Shown here: positions 44,554-54,948 of the stretch, piece by piece | Position numbering within the stretch: position 1 is the first letter of the stretch | Layout: the number at the start of each line of letters is the position of its first letter | From: Rhizodiscina lignyota | Taxonomy: Eukaryota > Ascomycota > Dothideomycetes > Aulographales > Rhizodiscinaceae | NCBI GenBank assembly: GCA_010015805.1 | Contig: ML978129.1 | Location: 1,302,001-1,366,000 of the forward strand | Length of the DNA stretch: 64,000 bases | Reading direction: 5' to 3' | Translations under genes and position numbers: made by a program | Notes under the pieces: generated by a model | The model's input: only the letters and a program-made list of their open reading frames with translations | Told to the model about the DNA's origin: nothing | The model's database searches: none

Positions 44554-46158
44554 ATGCCTGGTGATGATAACTCTATGCCATTTGGCTGTACGTCCATACG
44601 ATTACGCTAGCCTAGCTCCACCAGCTCCGCCGCCATCTTCCCCCAACTCCTGTCACTTCCTTCTTCAAGCACCCCACTGCACACCCGCACTGACATGACT
44701 TCCCTCGCAGACCACGGCTTCACCAACGAGCAGGGCTTCCACTTCACCACCACAGACCCCGCCCCGATCCCAAGCAATCAATCCACTCTGTTCAACAACC
44801 AAGAGGCAGGACTGCTCAATTCCTTCTTCGACCACATTCCCAATCCCTTCGAAGACTCGCCGTTGTACGAGGGAGATTACAAGAACAACCTTGGTCTGCA
44901 TGACGACTACCAATGGATGTTCAACGAACCACCGCCAACGCTCCAAGAAGTATCTAGCACAACGCCGAACCTTCCCACTACCTTCCATGGCCTTCCACAC
45001 TCGGCCTACACAACTGCTACAAGTAATACGCTTCCTGTCTCCGCAGCCGATGATGTTCTCGGTGCAGCATCAGCCCTGGTCCACAACCAGTTCCTGCCGC
45101 AGCATGTCCAACGCCCTTCCTCCGTTTCGATCTCGCAGCCACCGCAGACAGCTCACACAATACCAAGCGCATTGTCGAGCGCATATCTCCCACCAGCTCT
45201 GGCACGTGCCACTGCCCCCTCTCCTGGCATAATCGAAGGTAGGCGCCAATCAGGCACTCCGTCCCAACAACTCATATTCAATCTCAAGCCGTGGGACGAA
45301 GAGGCCGACACTACCCTGACACCTGGCCTAAGAGCGACGTTTGATCAAAATGCCCACACTGGAATGATGCGACAGAAGGCTGAGCCTCGCAAATCCTTTC
45401 CAGCGCATACGCGCACCTATTCAGAGTCTCAAATTGGCACATATCACCAGCATCCTGCCGGCAGCAATGACGATGAAGCAAACCAACGACTCTACCGTTT
45501 TGGCAGTGATTCCCACTTCCAAATAAATGGTTATGTGCGTAATCCTCTGGAACCAACGGAGGAGCAGTTGTCGCAGCGCATTCTCGACGACAATCTTGGT
45601 GCAGTGGGCGGGGGCTTCATTTCTGCTGCTTCTACTCGGCCCTCGTCTCCCGCCGGATGGCGAAGGATAAAGCGGGACATTGAAGATGATGAGAGCGACG
45701 ACTCAGCACGAAAACGGCGCAAGAGCGGTCGCGCCGAAGACATACCACCTTCGGCCAAACGCCAGTCCGCAGCACAAACATCGCGCCGCCGTGCCTCAAC
45801 ATCCGTGTCCGCAGCGCCCTTCGCCCCGCCCGCAAGAAGGCGCAAATCATCACCAGCCGCGCCTGTCACTCCCGCTGGATCGTCAAACGGCAACGGAACA
45901 TCTGCAAAAAAGCCACCTCGAGAGAACTTGTCGGACGAGCAGAAACGAAACAATCACATCGTGTCAGAGCAGAAGCGTCGGAACCTCATCAAGTATGGCT
46001 TCGAGGAGCTCAATAGACTTGTACCTGCCCTTCGTGACGGCGGTTACAGCAAGAGCAATGTCCTAGTCGAGGGAGCGTCCTACCTCGAGGTCCTGGTTGC
46101 TGGGAACGAGCAGTTGAAGGGGATGGGGCTGAGAGTCCCTGAGGACGATGAAGATTAA
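44554..46158 (+). CDS. bHLH transcription factor (INO4-like HLH domain)
   Basis: Exons 44554-44587 and 44711-46158 give 493 aa starting MPGDDNSMPFGYHGFTNEQG. The intron has a GTACGT donor, a CTGAC branch site and a TCGCAG acceptor. An alternative start at 44695 inside this intron would give 487 aa beginning MTSLADHGF. The long N-terminal part is disordered and rich in Thr, Ser, Pro and Gln, with two basic clusters (ARKRRKSGR, ARRRKSS) that fit nuclear localisation. The bHLH is at the C-terminus: basic region RNNHIVSEQKRRNLIKYGFE, with the His/Glu/Arg pattern that recognises CANNTG, then helix 1 (ELNRLVPAL), a short loop (RDGGYSKSN) and helix 2 (VLVEGASYLEVLVAGNEQL). The HLH resembles yeast INO4, a partner of INO2 in phospholipid gene control. 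Its target here is unknown. Confidence 0.9.
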
Positions 46159-46951
46159 GTGGATTATGGGTTAATTTCTTGTCCATGTGTTTTTCTAATA
46201 CCTTTTGGGGCGTCTTTGATGCGGTACTGGAAGGAATATTTATACTGTATCCCAAAGGTTCTCGAACATGGGATCGGCACACATGCATAGCGGGACGGAG
46301 CTTGGGGGAAGGCTCTGTGGCCGCTCTACTGGCTGTAGACCTGGACGGCGTTTTTCGAAAGTTGTATGATGCCCTCACGATGCTGGACTGCTTGATATTA
46401 ATGCACGGGACTCACTGCGCATGAGGGGATACTGGCAGATCATCTTGCTACTAGCCAAACGGCAGCGAAGCATGCCGCAACTGTATATACTAATACGACA
46501 AAATAATTCAATGAATAACGTACCTGATGCCCTTCATGATCTCTGCGTCGATCTTTTACATGTGAAAGTGGCGTCCGAGTCAGCGTACCTGCATGCACCT
46601 GTTTCCCTGGGCTCACATCAACGCTAGGTTCCACGAAAGCTCGAGACACGACGTGCCTCTGCTCCGGAGTCAACTTCTAATACTCCAAAAGGGTGACGCG
46701 TTTCTCCTCTCCAAATGATATTGAGTGCTGCCTCCGGCGCCTATATGGATAACGTCGCCGTCTAAGATACATCCCGACTCCACCAATAGCGCCGCCGTAG
46801 AAGCGAGAGCCGCCCCTTTCCACCCTAGGTCGCCGACCTCGTAATCAACTTCATATCAGCGTTTCCATACCATTTCGTCCGCAATGTTCCTATATCTACA
46901 CTCTATTTCTTATTTCTCTATGTTCGGCATATCTACCGTTATATTCTTATC
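46159..46951. other. Intergenic region between the bHLH and YedE-type genes
   Basis: No gene is supportable; the short frames have no motif. The right end is the promoter of the transporter gene. Confidence 0.55.
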
Positions 46952-48075
46952 ATGTTCACCCCCATTGAGACCACCGTAGGTGCTTTCCTGCTGCACGAAG
47001 CGGCCACTGGCTTCCTCTTCAAGGACGGCTATGTCCTCGGCGCGTCGGGCTTGTTGCGCGAGCTGCTGCTCATGCGCTCGACGCGCTCGATCTTGTTCAT
47101 GAGCGGGATGGCGTCGAGCTATGGGCTGTTGAAGCTCGTGCTGCCGGAATTGTTGCCAGCATATTCCATGGTTGAAGCGGGCAATTGGAAGAGTGTGCTC
47201 TTTGCCATTGGGATGGGCGCATTGACGGGATTGGGGACGAAGGTATTTATCCTTAAACTTCTCTACAGCGCGATCAGGGCGCAGAATGACTGATGCTTTT
47301 TCAACTATAGCTAGGCGCGGGGTGTACATCCGGTGCGTGCCCACCACTTGGGTGACGTTCGAATTAAATTCTGACCGTTTGATCAGGACACATGCTCTGT
47401 GGCCTCTCACGCCTTTCCCCGCGTTCCCTCCTCGCAACCGCAACGTTCTTCCCCGCCGCCGCACTGACGTTCAATCTCGTCCACGGCTCCTCGACCCCTC
47501 TGACCGTTTGCGCCGATGTCGCCGGCAAGCCCTGCTACACCCCGACCTACCCCTCGAACGCCGTCACAATCCGTCTGCTGCTCCTCGCCACGGCGATCAT
47601 AGCGCAGTATCATCTCACGCCTCCAGTCGTCGAGAAGGTCACGGGAGAGAAGAAAGCCGCGCGAGCATGGAGCACATACCTCACAGGCCTGACATTCGGC
47701 CTGGGCCTGCTCATCTCCGGCATGGCGACTCCATCCAAAGTGCTCGCCTTCTTCGCCGTCGCCTCTCCCGGACTGCGGAACTGGGACCCCTCATTAGCGC
47801 TGATCATCGTGTTCGGCATCCTCCCGCAGATGGCGTATTACCTCTCGCATCAGAGGCAGTTGCAGGAGAAGCCGGCGTATGCGGAGAAGTTCAGTCTGCC
47901 GACTACGACGCTGAAGGATACAGATTGGAGGTTCGTGGCTGGCGCGGCGATGTTTGGCATTGCTTGGGGGTTGAGTGGGGTTTGCCCTGGACCGGCGATA
48001 TTGAGGGCTGTGGCGCAGCCATTGTGGGGATTGATGTGGATGGGGGGATTCGGCGCGGGGAGTCTGTTGGTTTGA
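46952..48075 (+). CDS. YeeE/YedE-family sulfur-compound transporter
   Basis: Exons 46952-47242, 47311-47332 and 47387-48075 give 333 aa. The protein is almost entirely membrane-spanning and has both family signatures. The first, LGAGCTSGHMLCGLSRLSPR, is assembled across two introns from a 22-nt exon; the second is GLSGVCPGPAILRA near the C-terminus. In bacterial YeeE the cysteines in the equivalent motifs relay thiosulfate through the membrane, so a thiosulfate or related sulfur-species carrier is the best guess (family knowledge plus inference). The extra-membrane insert with TVCADVAGKPCYTP is a fungal variation. Location in the cell is not evident; there is no cleavable signal peptide. Confidence 0.93.
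47311..47332 (+). other. 22-nt microexon carrying the GCTSG motif of the YedE-type gene
   Basis: This exon (between AG at 47309-47310 and GT at 47333-47334) encodes L-G-A-G-C-T-S and the first base of the next Gly codon. It holds the first conserved cysteine of the transport path. Without it the frame fails, so its splicing is essential. Confidence 0.9.
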
Positions 48076-48551
48076 GGATGGTCGTGCACGTGTGCTGGAG
48101 ATGAGGGAGGAGGAGGATATATTGGGATTTATGAATAAACCAATTGGCGTTAAGAAGTTGAATGGATACGAGACTAATGTTCCAGCCTCTTCGTGATATC
48201 TCAACCAATCGGCGAAATTTCATGAACTCCGTAAGAGAATAGTCTATTGGTATGGCAAAAGGTATCCGGCCACTGTAAGTCCTCCACTAAGCCGATTTTG
48301 TAGGACGCTTGACGCACATCCCGAGTCTTCTTCCGCCACGATCGTACTGTTCCGCTTCAAGGATGCCTTGAGCTGCCAATTGCATCTCTTCTGCCGTCCT
48401 CTCAATACCAGATGCAGCTTGCTTGCTACCACGGATGATTTGCTCTCCTGTCTTCAAGACAGTTCTTGCTCTAAAGCCTCTATCAGAAGTACGTACCTAG
48501 ACATCCAGTCTAGATAGAAGGATTTTCCAATAAATCTCGGGTATGAATTTT
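48076..48551. other. Intergenic region between the YedE-type gene and the NLR relic
   Basis: No gene or motif is seen on either strand; frames are short and shadow each other. Confidence 0.5.
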
Positions 48552-48623
48552 CCCATCGCTCTTCCCATGGCTGTCCCTATCGATGTTCCCCTCGCTCTTC
48601 CCATGGCTTTTTCCATGGCTCTA
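48552..48623. repeat. Two-copy imperfect 36-bp tandem repeat
   Basis: The 17-bp string TCGCTCTTCCCATGGCT occurs at 48556-48572 and again at 48592-48608, exactly 36 bp apart, inside two adjacent imperfect 36-bp units. 36 bp is 12 codons, so the repeat keeps phase, and it overlaps the 3' end of the ankyrin relic (its last codons read KKPWEERGEHR). Confidence 0.75.
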
Positions 48624-49462
48624 TTAGGCTCACCATTAATTTGTTTCTCTTCTCCAAGGCGATTTCTAGTCGCGTTTTCTCGTCCTCGCCGCTCCTCAAT
48701 TTCACGTCTGTCTTTCCCGAAGCAAGCAGCAGCATTGCAATCTTCACGAAACCCATTCTTACAGCTGTATATAAGGGTGTCTCCTTCGATTGACTAGGTA
48801 TCACATTCAAGTCCACCTTCCCCGTTTCGATCAGAAGCCTGACGATCTCTTCGTTCCCTTGAGTTACGGCTAGTGACAGTGGTGTATCGCCAGTTTTATT
48901 TCTTGGATCCACGCCGACTCCCTCTGTTTCGAGTAGAAGCTTGACTGTTGCTTCATCTAGAGATTGTGCAGCCATAAGTAGCGGTGTACGTATTGAATGA
49001 GTTTCCTGTTAAACCGTGCACAAAAATGATGTCAAGATTGGCATCGGGAGGATCGTGGAGAATTCGCAGTCCCAGAAGACCGCCAGGGAAGAGACGATTT
49101 TGGAGAGAGGTCTCCGCTGTACCTGTTGTGAGAACAGTGGGAGATACATCAGAGTAGTCAAGTAGCTGGGAAGAAGTAGCTGTGGATGATTGCGTTTGAC
49201 TCTCCTCAGAGTTGCTCGGTTGTCCTGTTGTAACGCCCTGACGGCGTCCGGTTCTTGAAAGAAACCTTCTCGAGATTGGACGCCGCCATCCAATCGGCAC
49301 ATTCAGTGTACTCCTGTAACATAGGGGACGACATTGATGGAATGAAATCAAAAATTTCACCTTAGCCTCGTAAGTTGGGGACGCCAAGGCAAATATGCAA
49401 GTCTGGATACGCCCTGTTTGCACATGGCCAATGAGGAGTTCGTGCATCGTCCGCCCTTTCAT
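48577..49462 (-). pseudogene. Collapsed NLR-like (STAND) gene: hydrolase N-terminus joined to ankyrin repeats
   Basis: Read on the minus strand, the first frame (49462-48953) ends with LFPGGLLGLRILHDPPDANL and IIFVHGLTGNSFNT. This is the start of the alpha/beta-hydrolase (SesB-like) domain that opens many fungal NLR-type proteins; it stops at the nucleophile-loop approach. Directly after it, in another frame, come about three ankyrin repeats (48987-48577), beginning TPLLMAAQSLDEATVKLLLE and continuing GDTPLSLAVTQGNEEIVRLL and ETPLYTAVRMGFVKIAMLLL. In intact relatives a full hydrolase, a NACHT or NB-ARC ATPase and many repeats would fill some 2-4 kb here, so the simplest reading is one large internal deletion plus loss of frame. 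The interval between the two parts is too short for an intron. Intact members act in non-self recognition and regulated cell death (family knowledge). Confidence 0.72.
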
Positions 49463-50312
49463 TCAATACGATCGCTCGTCCTGCCCAATATTGGGAGTGG
49501 GCAACTAATCGCCCAGCGGCCTCACTCTTGAGTGCTGCCATCTCGCAATATTAGACGCAAGAGCCACAGATATGTACGAGGAAGACGTAAAGTACTGCTT
49601 CATGACATTTAAGAGAATTTACTTCTGAGTAATGTTAGAACTTTATAATTTGGATATAATCAGCAACCGGAATACGCTGCCCTCAGAATAGAGCAACTGA
49701 AGCAGGTACTAAGGTACCTCGACCCCGACTCACGACTTTGAGGATGTACGAGGGTGCAGGTCCAACGGAAATTGCTCCTCCATCCGAAAGTTCTAATTGA
49801 AGTACGATGAGCATATTGATTTGCGGAGTGCTGTCATTTCTCAATTGTAGCGTGCAGGTAATGGAGAATGAATAAGTTTGTTGTGATGAGGAAATTGGGC
49901 AAGGCTGATATTGATTCCAAATGAGGACTAGACTACTCCACTATAGTGGCTTGGCGCTCGATCTATAATTTCTAGGCAAACTCCAGCCTCGCACTTTCAA
50001 TCCAGCACCTCACACCTCACCTTCCCCGTCCAACCCACCGCCTCATCACCTCGACTGGCCACGCACATCGCTCTATCAATTGCGCGCAGCTGAGGAGCAT
50101 CTGCGGTGACTGAAGTCTCATTCACTCAGCAACCCTCCAACCAGACAGCCGCAACTCCGCAGCTCCAAGTGACTTCTAACACCCGCCCTGAAATTCAACC
50201 TCCTGCAAATATCCATATGCTTTGATCTCAGCAACCAACTTCTCGTAACACTGCGAACGATAGAGTCCTTGCGCTCGCGCCGAGCGAACTTGCGCGATTG
50301 AAGCACGACTTG
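49463..50312. other. Intergenic region upstream of the NAB3-like gene
   Basis: No gene is visible. The part at 49980-50170 is C-rich on the plus strand, as in many promoters of this window. Confidence 0.55.
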
Positions 50313-52824
50313 ATGAGTTCCAGCTCGCCAGAGGAAGCCTCAGAGATTCGCGGCCAAACATTGACCCCAGTCTCACCAAAGCCCTTGCTGTATCCATCTC
50401 CCACGAACATTCCCATTCTTGAGAAATCAATGGAGCCCGCCTTCGACGACAAGCTGTCCCAACCGGGCGCCGATCTCTCCAACATCCTCCATTACCCTGA
50501 ACCTGTCGCAGCCTACCCAGCTTCGTCAGACTCAGATCCTTATGCTGAACAAGCTGAAGGCGAGGGAAATGGAAAGGGCAATTCTACAACCGCAGCCGAG
50601 GCGGATGCGAACGACGATTATGCGCAAGCGTTAGCTATGGAAGACGAGGAAGTGGGTAATCAGGATACAACAACAACGACTGAATCTATGGCACAACCGA
50701 TCAATTCTCTCGCCCCAGCGCCTAGTGACACTGCGCTTGTTCCCGTCCAACCCGAGAGCACCTCCGCAACTGATCTGAAAGCGCCCGACACCTCTCTTCC
50801 CACTGCTCAAGAGATCTCACAAGCCTCCAAGCCTCCATCCACCGACAATGGCCTTGCTGCCGGTGTCGATTTCCAGGCAATTCTGGATAATCTCACTGCC
50901 AATACGCCCAGTATCATTGCCGATCCCAACGCCGTTTCAGCGTCGACGCCTTCAAATGTACCTCCAACCGCGAACCTCGTCTCGCCCACATCCACACTTG
51001 CTGGCAATCCCAATCTGCCTCCTAGACCTCCACCACAAGCTGGCCAGGTCAACTTCTCTCCCACAGATGACATTCGCAACTACCACAAGATCCCAAGTGC
51101 GGGTTATCGAGCAACGAACATTCCCTCCATAATGACAGGCAGCGCGACAGGTGCCAATGGCCTCCCACCACCGCCAACTGCATCCTTCCAGCAGACGCCA
51201 CAGTCTGCGACCCAACAGAGCCCTGCCGATGCGAACTTCCACCAGCGCGATGACCTTGACGTAGTTATGGAGGATGCAGAGGCACCATGGGGCCAAGAGA
51301 CACAGAAGCTGTATGATGATTTCTTAGTAGCAGAACGAGCCTACGTCACAGAAGGCCAGTGGGATAAGTTTCCTCCGAACTCCCGGTTGTTCATAGGTAA
51401 GTCGTGTTGTGGCACAAGCGAACGCAACAGATTTAACATGGTGTCAGGCAATCTCCCAACCGAGAAAGTGACAAAACGCGATATCTTCCACATATTCTAC
51501 AAGCATGGTCAACTGGCGCAGATTTCCATAAAGCAGGCATACGGTTTCGTGCAGTTCTTGGATGCGGAGTCTTGCTACCGTGCGCTCAGTGCCGAGCAAG
51601 GACAGTCCGTAAGAGGAAGAAAAATGCGTATGTGCTCTTATGCATTGCATTGATGCGGTATAGCTGACTTTTCCCCGTAGATCTAGAGATTTCGAAACCA
51701 CAGCGACCGACCAAGAACCAAGGCGGAGACAGACAACGCCGAAGATCGCGTTCGCCAGACTTCAATCGTGGAGGTGCTGGAGGAAGAGGACCTTCTGGTG
51801 TAGACCGATACACAAGTGGAGGACAGAGCTCTTCACCAAGAGAACGCGACTTTCGTCGCAGAGATGATTATCGGCCAAACCGATCCCCATCCCCACGAGG
51901 TCATCGTGGAGGACGGCGAGACCGTAGCAGGGAGAGGTTTGATGGCCGACGAAAAAGTCGAAGCAGATCGCCTTATGGTCGACGTTACCGAAGCCCGAGT
52001 CCGAAACGTGATGTCGACGATGATCTACCACTGCCAAGGAGAAACCCGAGAGATGTCCCTGACGTCCAAATCCTGGTGTTGGATGACCTTGATCGAAACT
52101 TCATTGCCTACATCGAAAAGGCCTTCCAGGATCGCGGCGTTCGATGTGACGTGTTGCTGCTGAGCCCACGGCTTTCAGAAGCGGCCGTCATACGCCGGCA
52201 GATTCTCGAGGGAGTTCTGGCTGTCTCGAAGCTCACTCAGAACGCCCAGAGAACAGGCAGGATTCCGTTGCAGGTGTTTGATAGGCGAGCTGGCGTGGAC
52301 AATGTCCGCTTCGAAGGTTCGTCCTATATCTTTACATTACGTTGACTGTCGCTAACCCACTTAAAGAATACCAAGACCTCGAGCCTGGTGTAGTCGCCGA
52401 ACTAGTCCTCCGCGCAAAGCAGACCCATGGCGCACAGCAGCCGGCATCCGCTTCATACGGCTTGCCTCCTCCTCCGTCAGCTGGTGGCTATGGTATGCCA
52501 CAGCAAGCCTCATACGGTCTACCACCGGCACAATCACCAAATGCCACACAGATCCTTTCTTCTCTCAACCCACAGGATCTCCAGAAGCTCCTCTCCGCAG
52601 CGGGTATCCAGCAGCCACAGACGCCATCTGTTGCATATCAACAGCAGGGCCCCGTAGGAGGAGGTATTACGCCGGATCTTGCCCGCCTTCTCGCGAGTGC
52701 CGGAGTAAACACGAGCGTTGCCGCGGCCCCTCAGAGCTCGATGCCCCAGCAGGGGAGTTACAGTGGAGGCGGACAGCCAGACATGCAGGAGATCATGGCT
52801 AACCTGGCGAAGTACAAGCGATGA
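50313..52824 (+). CDS. nab3: NAB3-like RNA-binding protein (transcription termination)
   Basis: Exons 50313-51396, 51448-51627, 51681-52316 and 52367-52824 give 785 aa, starting at the first ATG of the frame (MSSSSPEEASEIRGQ). The N-terminal 350 residues are acidic and disordered. One RRM is rebuilt over three exons (about 360-432): RNP2 is LFIGNLP, RNP1-like is YGFVQFLD, and the domain ends GRKMHLEISKP. An Arg/Ser/Gly-rich segment follows (around SPSPRGHRGGRRDRSRERF). Then comes a Rossmann-like segment, VPDVQILVLDDLDRNFIAYI to RRQILEGVLAVSKL, resembling anticodon-binding-like domains. The C-terminus is Gln/Pro-rich. This order fits Nab3, which with Nrd1 and Sen1 ends transcription of short non-coding RNAs and binds UCUU-type sites; the Nrd1 partnership is assumed from yeast. 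Confidence 0.88.
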
Positions 52825-53324
52825 ACGATGGTCTTACGATAAGTTTTGCTTTGATCGGGGTTGGCATTTTGAAGGCCAGTCTGCGGGTACCAAAAGGTTA
52901 AGCCATAGGCAGTATGTAACTATTAAGACGTATGGCAGCTTCAGAAATTACAAGTCATGATCGTTAAACCTGTATGTTCTTAAGACATTCTGCCCCCGAG
53001 TGCATTAAATCAGGCTTCGGAAGCGGGATCTTAAACTTTTGCCCCTGCGTATGTATTAAGCTTTGGTTGGCAGAAGTTAAAATCAATAAAAACCTATTTC
53101 CGCGTGTTGCTTAAGTAGCAACATAAATATTTCTAGCATCCACTCATACGCCGTGTACGGACTTAGCAAAATATCACCGCCAGACGGGTCATAGGCGAGG
53201 TGCACTGGGTTCAAATGAGCGTATGGCTGCATTCATATGCATTACGACTTTGCAGAGTCCTTGTCTGGCCATTATGTGAATCCGATGATAACTTTTGGTT
53301 TACTTGAAGACGTCTATCGTGGTA
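52825..53324. other. Shared 3' flank of the convergent NAB3-like and UNC-50 genes
   Basis: 500 bp between two converging stops, more A/T-rich than the flanking genes (for example 53030-53130). It holds 3' untranslated and end-processing sequence for both genes; no gene is seen. Confidence 0.5.
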
Positions 53325-54420
53325 TCATACATCCTTTCTTAGTCCAGCGCCGGCCCACAATACAGGAGCAAGATGCTTGGGCAGATTGAAGCCAAAAAGG
53401 CTTGCGAACCAAAGGATTGTGAGGATTATTACAGGGGAGAGGAGGAGCTCTGTATGGTGGAGGAAGGGAAGGGCTGCAGTGCGTCAGTGGGATGAACTCC
53501 ACGAAGTGGAAAAGGAAAGGGAAAGCTGAGTCGAAACGTACCGTTATAACCAAGGAATGTGATGACGCTGTAGTAGCCAAAGGCGAGCAGGTACAGCGAG
53601 TTGCCGAAGAAGATGGAGACGAAGTAATTCTTCGCGATGATGGGCATGAGGAGGAATTGGATGACGTAGAGGAAGACCCATACAGGAAAGAAGGCGCGGA
53701 TTGATACCTGTAGCATTTTCTGTCAGCATAATCTTCCCGCGTCACTCGTCCAAATATTTGCTTTATGTTCGGCTCACATCGAAGCAGTATCCAAACTCCA
53801 ACTGCTCTCCCTCTCCCGGCTGTACAAACAGTCCCTGCCGTCTTCTTCCCGGTAGTCCAGGGACACCGGGCCCAAGTAGCCGCCCTACCAGGAAGTATGC
53901 GAGCGTTGAGACAAGTAACGATAGCCCGATGAAGTGTACGAATATGAAGACAAGAGTTATCCGTAGTACGCGCGAGAAGCCGTCAGCGTACGCCAGACCC
54001 CAGGCGATGGAGGTGAGTAGCAGGAAGAACGAGAGAAGATATGTGAAGGAAGGATCGGGTCGGTGCCATGTATTCTTCGTTTCTGTGTACAACTTATATC
54101 AGTATGACAGTGTCGACCGACATAAAGTTGGTGGATGATTCTGGCATGGACATACGTTTCTATGGTACGTCAATAATTCGTTCTGTCAAAGTCACAGAGG
54201 GGATACAAACATGGTAGTATATTGATCTGAAGACCTTCTTTGGCGCTATTATTAGGCTCGTCATCTCCCATATAGCCATCTCGAAGTCCATTTGTGGGAA
54301 CTTGAAGAGCCGCTTGAAGAAACGCGGCATGCGGAGGCCTTCGTTACGGTTGCTAGGGAGAGTACCCCCAAAATTCGAGGAGCTGCCATGCTGGCGAGGC
54401 ATGGATATGTGTGGATTCAT
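53325..54420 (-). CDS. unc50: UNC-50/GMH1 family membrane protein, with a 4-nt exon
   Basis: Minus-strand exons 54420-54211, 54159-54156, 54082-53778, 53707-53542 and 53473-53325 give 277 aa. The order of conserved blocks is that of UNC-50: PQMDFEMAIWEMTSLIIAPK, VFRSIYYHKQTKNTWHRPDP, five or six membrane helices, GYCFDVSIRAFFPVWVFLYV, FGNSLYLLAFGYYSVITFLG, and YNALPFLHHTELLLSPVIIL. Only the 4-nt second exon (AAAC) brings YYH and TKNTW together as YYHKQTKNTW in frame; direct joining shifts the frame. Family members are Golgi or ER membrane proteins: yeast Gmh1 binds an Arf-GEF, and worm UNC-50 is needed for receptor trafficking. Length matches the family. It shares a promoter with RNA14, which is divergent. 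Confidence 0.95.
54156..54159 (-). other. unc50: 4-nt microexon of UNC-50
   Basis: On the minus strand the order is AG at 54161-54160, exon AAAC, then donor GTATGT from 54155. The flanking introns are 51 bp (54210-54160) and 73 bp (54155-54083). With its neighbours it gives His, AAA (Lys) and C+AA (Gln), then ACG (Thr), matching the HKQTKNTW stretch typical of the family. It is one of the shortest exons that can be inferred from protein conservation alone. Confidence 0.85.
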
Positions 54421-54948
54421 CGTTCAAGGAGTTGGTCGAAGCAGGAGAGCGCTTTGTTAGGAGGTTGACGAGGAGAGGTGGATTAGGAAACAGGTGTTAG
54501 ACCACCTTTTCTGTGGAGTTTGACCTGTGCTGAGAACGCAGAGAATGGAACAGCATGTATAGTGAACAAAGATCAAGAGGGCAAGTAACAGCGCTTTCCA
54601 AAGCTGTATTTCATGGCAAACGCGCTCGAGGTCGAGGACGTGCAGCTCCCGCGGCGTTAACGTGGAAGTACGGGGTCGCCAAGCCACTTGACGTGACGGG
54701 GATCAAGCTCATCAGATCTTTCCTCGACCGCGGCGCGCTCCTACACTTCACCTTCACTCATCCTGCCCAACATCACCCAACTCTTTAACTTCGACCTCTC
54801 CTCTGTCTTCTTTCTTTCTCTTCCAATTCCTTCCTTATCGACTTTGACACCCCACGCCTCTTTGCTCGTCGAACGACCTCCATCAGCTTTCCTTCGCGCT
54901 TTCACTCCTCCCGGACCTCCTCTGCGCATTGCATCGCGCGCCTCCACC
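54421..54948. promoter_or_regulatory. Divergent promoter of UNC-50 and RNA14
   Basis: A 528-bp spacer between two divergent starts. The RNA14 side (54730-54945) is strongly C/T-rich, a typical fungal core promoter and leader. The frame at 54844 that runs into RNA14 begins with TTG, not ATG, and is leader sequence. Confidence 0.6.

Noticed and set aside
36704-48576. Secondary-metabolite cluster around the MFS transporter
   Set aside because: No polyketide synthase, peptide synthetase, terpene cyclase or cluster-type regulator is present; neighbours are conserved general genes.
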